Shown here one piece after another: positions 61,291-64,000 of a DNA stretch of 64,000 nt. The stretch comes from Tetraselmis striata (taxonomy: Eukaryota > Chlorophyta > Chlorodendrophyceae > Chlorodendrales > Chlorodendraceae). Within the stretch, counting starts at the first letter, position 1; each line of letters begins with the position of its first letter. Under the pieces are notes generated by a model. It searched no databases. It was not told the origin of the DNA and was given only the letters and a program-made list of their open reading frames with translations. The stretch lies in the NCBI GenBank assembly GCA_006384855.1, contig VCJN01001941.1, forward strand, positions 79,436 to 143,435, read 5' to 3'. The translations under genes and the position numbers were made by a program.

Positions 61291-64000
61291 CATGTTATAT
61301 TACATGAGCTACCTGTAGCTGCATAAGGCGATATCAGAAAATCACCAGGAAATGACAATCGGAAGGTCCTCTACAACTGCGAGGTGGAAGCAGTAGCAGG
61401 AAAAGATGCAGAATGGGCACGAGCCCGCGCATCGGACTTGGCCATCTGCACATCGATCGACAGAGAGAATGCCGCCCATGGTAACAGACATGCACGCAAG
61501 CAGAGACCCGCTGCAACAGCCCCCGCCGTGCGCGTGACATGTGACGGCGGAACTCAGCAGGTTGGCTGGCGACAAAGTTCCGAAGTGCCTCAACGGACTG
61601 ACCACGAAGGAAGCATGAGGTCGGGGCGGAAGGACCGCCAGGGAAGTTGCGCACATCCAGCAACGCCGCGAAGATGTAGACCACCGTCAAAGCGGACTTC
61701 CCGAGACGTCCGCGGTCCTCAACCACAAAAGGGTAGTACCGGTGAACACAATGCACTGGGCGGAAGACGCCCGGTCCGCTGCCAACTTACCATGCTCTGC
61801 TTCGCTCGGTCGCCGCGATCCCCGGGGTGCACCATCGGGGGCCGTTGCTCCAAGCGGGGGTCGTGAAGGACACGCACGCAACGCATGCGAAGTCGATCAT
61901 GTAATCGCACGCCCCCTCCCACATCCCCCCCCCCCCCCCCCCCCCCGCCAACGTCAAGTCCGACGGCCGCGCGCGGTCCGCTAGGCGCAGCCCGCTCGTC
62001 TCAACGGTCAAGTCGCCCGCTCCCGACCGGTCCCGGTCAAGCACCGCCTCCGCGTCAATTGCCACAGATGCCCACATATTCTTCAAAGCGGTATGCATGC
62101 GGTGCTTGTAGTTCGCTACGGGGCAGATGTGTAGATGATCCACAATGAAATCCGAAGCGCTCCGGTTCGAGCCATCTGTAGAGCGAAGCCATAAGGGATC
62201 AATACCACACGTGGGGCCAGGGCAAGTGACAAGCGCGGAACCTCCGCGCGGGCAAAGGCCAAGCACCCGCGCAGCGGCGGCCGAATAAGCAACATGTGGA
62301 ATCTTGCGGGCGGACTCGTAATCCGACTGGAAAAGCGATAGGAAGCCCGGCCCGCACGCGTTGTACATGCGCAGGGTATCAAGTCGCGAGGCCGCGGCAC
62401 AAGTACGCTGGAAGCTGAGATCGAGGGCCACGAAGTCACGCCACCTTGCACGGCTGAGGTGGCGTTGGACAACCATGGACGTGGGCTAATCATCGGAGGC
62501 CGCACCCAAACCCGTACCCGAGGGCGGAGCAGTAGAACCTGGCAGCGATTTTGGGAGGGAAACAGTTGCTGCTGACGGAGGGTGTGCCACTAAATCGCCA
62601 GGCGACGGTATCTTCAGAGCTACAAAAGCGCATGTAGTAACGGTATTGGCAGTACTCGTACCACCGATAGGAAGCAATTGCTGGGCAGCAGAGGCGGCCT
62701 CACTAGTACCAACTCCAAGAGGAGTGGCCGTAAAAGGAGATGCGGTGACGCGCAGTCCTCCGCTAGTGCTCGTACCCGTATGGGCCGTAGTACCAGCTGC
62801 TCGATCCGATGTAGCGGTGGTCGTAGCATTACTCACTGACCGAAAGTAACTCAAAGATCTCGTGGGCGTGCCCATAGGCCGCGCGTGCACGCCGCACATC
62901 TTCATGCGGTGACGTGGTGAGGGCCCGTACAGTCTCGTACTCGCGGCGCGTCTCACGCGCCCATGGCAAAGCACTCGTAGCCACAGACGACACCTCGGCG
63001 CGGACCGCCTACAAGGGGCCGAGGGCGGGGCCGTACTCATGTACCAGCTTTGGCAGGACAACCGATTGCGCGGAATAAAACGCCACATGGGCCTCACACT
63101 GCAGCAAGGCCAGATTCATACAGCCAAAATCTGCGGGCATACTCATCTGAACGATCGCAGCCTCCATTCGCGGTGTAGACTGGTCGCAAGCGTCCAGGCC
63201 AAGCCGCGAAAACGCAGCCGAAATGTTGGCGACGTCCACGGCCTCTAAGAAAGAGCCCCGCTCCGACGGCGGCATCATGCGGCTGAGGAAGCCAGTCTGC
63301 CGCACCGCGCATACGACCAGCAACAATATGGCCCCATGGTGGCAGCCGTATCCCGACGTGCCAAAGGAGGCGATGCGCTCCAACAGTGTGGCGTGGGCCT
63401 CCCGGCGCCGCCCCAACGCGCCGGTCATCCACTCGGGGTAGTGGCTAATAGCGGCACCCAGGTGCACGGCGCCATCCTTGACATGATCATCGGCCGGGGC
63501 CCGAAATCCTCCCGGGGCCAACTTCTCCCGTACCGTCCGCAACTCGGACTCGCTGTCACCGGGGTGACTACGAACGTACCTCGCCTTACAGTCTTGTACC
63601 ACCATTCTGACTTTGGAAAGCTCCGTGCAGTACTCGTCGAAAACGCGCGGAACGTGAGCCGCGGCGGTGGCCGCGCCGCAATCATCCGCAAAACTCGGGC
63701 AGAAAGTATCAGCGGCGGTACGAGCCACAACCGCTTGCACCGGGCCCGCGATAGCGAGGCAGAAGTATAGCGGGGCTAGGACATCACCATGGCGTACACC
63801 CGTACGAGACTGCATGGTGGCGCGCAAAGTACCGGGATCATCCGGCGCGTAGTAGTCTAGGTCGCTAAGGCGGTCGTACAACATCTGGAAGAAAGGGATC
63901 AGGCCATGAAGACGCGGGTGCTGAAGCAAACAACAGTAATGCAACCTATTTTGCCCCGAGGCACGCGGTGCATTGTGGTTAGGTCTAAATTAGGGTTTGG
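61291..64000 (-). mobile_element. LINE with reverse transcriptase and restriction-like endonuclease tail, degenerate, cut by the window edge
   Basis: Read on the minus strand from the window edge. The reverse transcriptase is in the 63944-63009 frame, with GVRHGDVLAPLYF (RT: QGDPLSPLLF) and catalytic SFADDCG (YADD-type). A Ser/Thr-rich linker follows. The 62476-61787 frame has a Cys/His cluster (CPGPTCG ... DHLHIC ... HRMH), then RPSD and, 16 residues later, DYMIDFACV: the order seen in the RLE endonuclease of R2/NeSL-type LINEs. Further down, in another frame, is PFVVEDRGRLGKSAL. Frame changes between these parts and a C run at 61927-61946 inside the endonuclease region show the copy is decayed. 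The 5' end lies beyond 64000. Confidence 0.65.
63009..63944 (-). pseudogene. Reverse transcriptase fragment of the LINE
   Basis: About 311 residues of the palm and thumb region. It starts within or near an RT block and ends at a stop codon at 63009-63011, after which the element continues in other frames. The catalytic ADD is present. The upstream fingers region is not in this frame within the window, so the domain is incomplete here. Confidence 0.65.

Noticed and set aside
60359-61293. Long minus-strand frames of 193 and 294 residues as protein-coding genes
   Set aside because: They are repeated translations of the 228-bp tandem unit and end in the LINE-type 3' terminus.

Overview
This is nuclear DNA of a eukaryote, most likely a unicellular alga and probably a green one. 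The lineage is inferred only from the general look of the V-ATPase B and other proteins. Exons are GC-rich with GT-AG introns. Introns and flanks carry microsatellites and many long G or C homopolymer runs. Intergenic DNA is more AT-rich and holds scattered repeats. No bacterial operon, CRISPR or organelle feature was seen.

Layout. 0-1.4 kb: a decayed LINE 3' region. 1.9-4.0 kb (-): a zinc-finger methyltransferase, with a tRNA-derived SINE in its intron. 5.1-6.3 kb (-): a TRIC-type cation channel. 7.0-11.5 kb (+): a TPR plus PH-like protein in ten exons. 12.4-13.6 kb: a repeat element. 14.5-17.9 kb (+): an SPFH/band 7 coiled-coil protein. 18.7-20.5 kb (-): a PARL-like rhomboid protease. 21.2 kb: a second SINE copy. 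22.7-24.0 kb: an element with terminal inverted repeats. 24.75-27.1 kb (+): a cellular RNA-dependent RNA polymerase (RDR) whose first part is broken by two apparent frameshifts. 28.3-47.4 kb (-): one very large gene of about 40 exons whose phases join into a protein of about 2,050 residues, read as NUP205. 48.5-49.8 kb (+): a membrane protein with a SAP-like tail. 50.5-53.8 kb (-): a complete six-exon V-ATPase subunit B. 54.2-54.5 kb (-): a third SINE copy. 55.8-60.0 kb (-): a GYF-domain protein fused to a SWT1-like PIN ribonuclease. 60.3-64.0 kb (-): a truncated element with 228-bp tandem repeats, then a LINE with a restriction-like endonuclease tail that runs off the window edge.

The genes are unrelated housekeeping and regulatory loci and do not form a cluster. 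Several touch RNA or nuclear biology: RDR, SWT1-like PIN, NUP205 and the U1-type zinc-finger methyltransferase. The most unusual features are the C runs next to splice donors, the domain fusions (zinc finger-methyltransferase, GYF-PIN, TPR-PH), the RDR, and four interspersed repeat families recognised by comparing copies within the window. Exon borders were set by hand from GT/AG signals and reading phase. Where phases close exactly (V-ATPase B, TPR-PH, most of NUP205, TRIC, GYF-PIN) the models are solid. Where they do not, this is stated.
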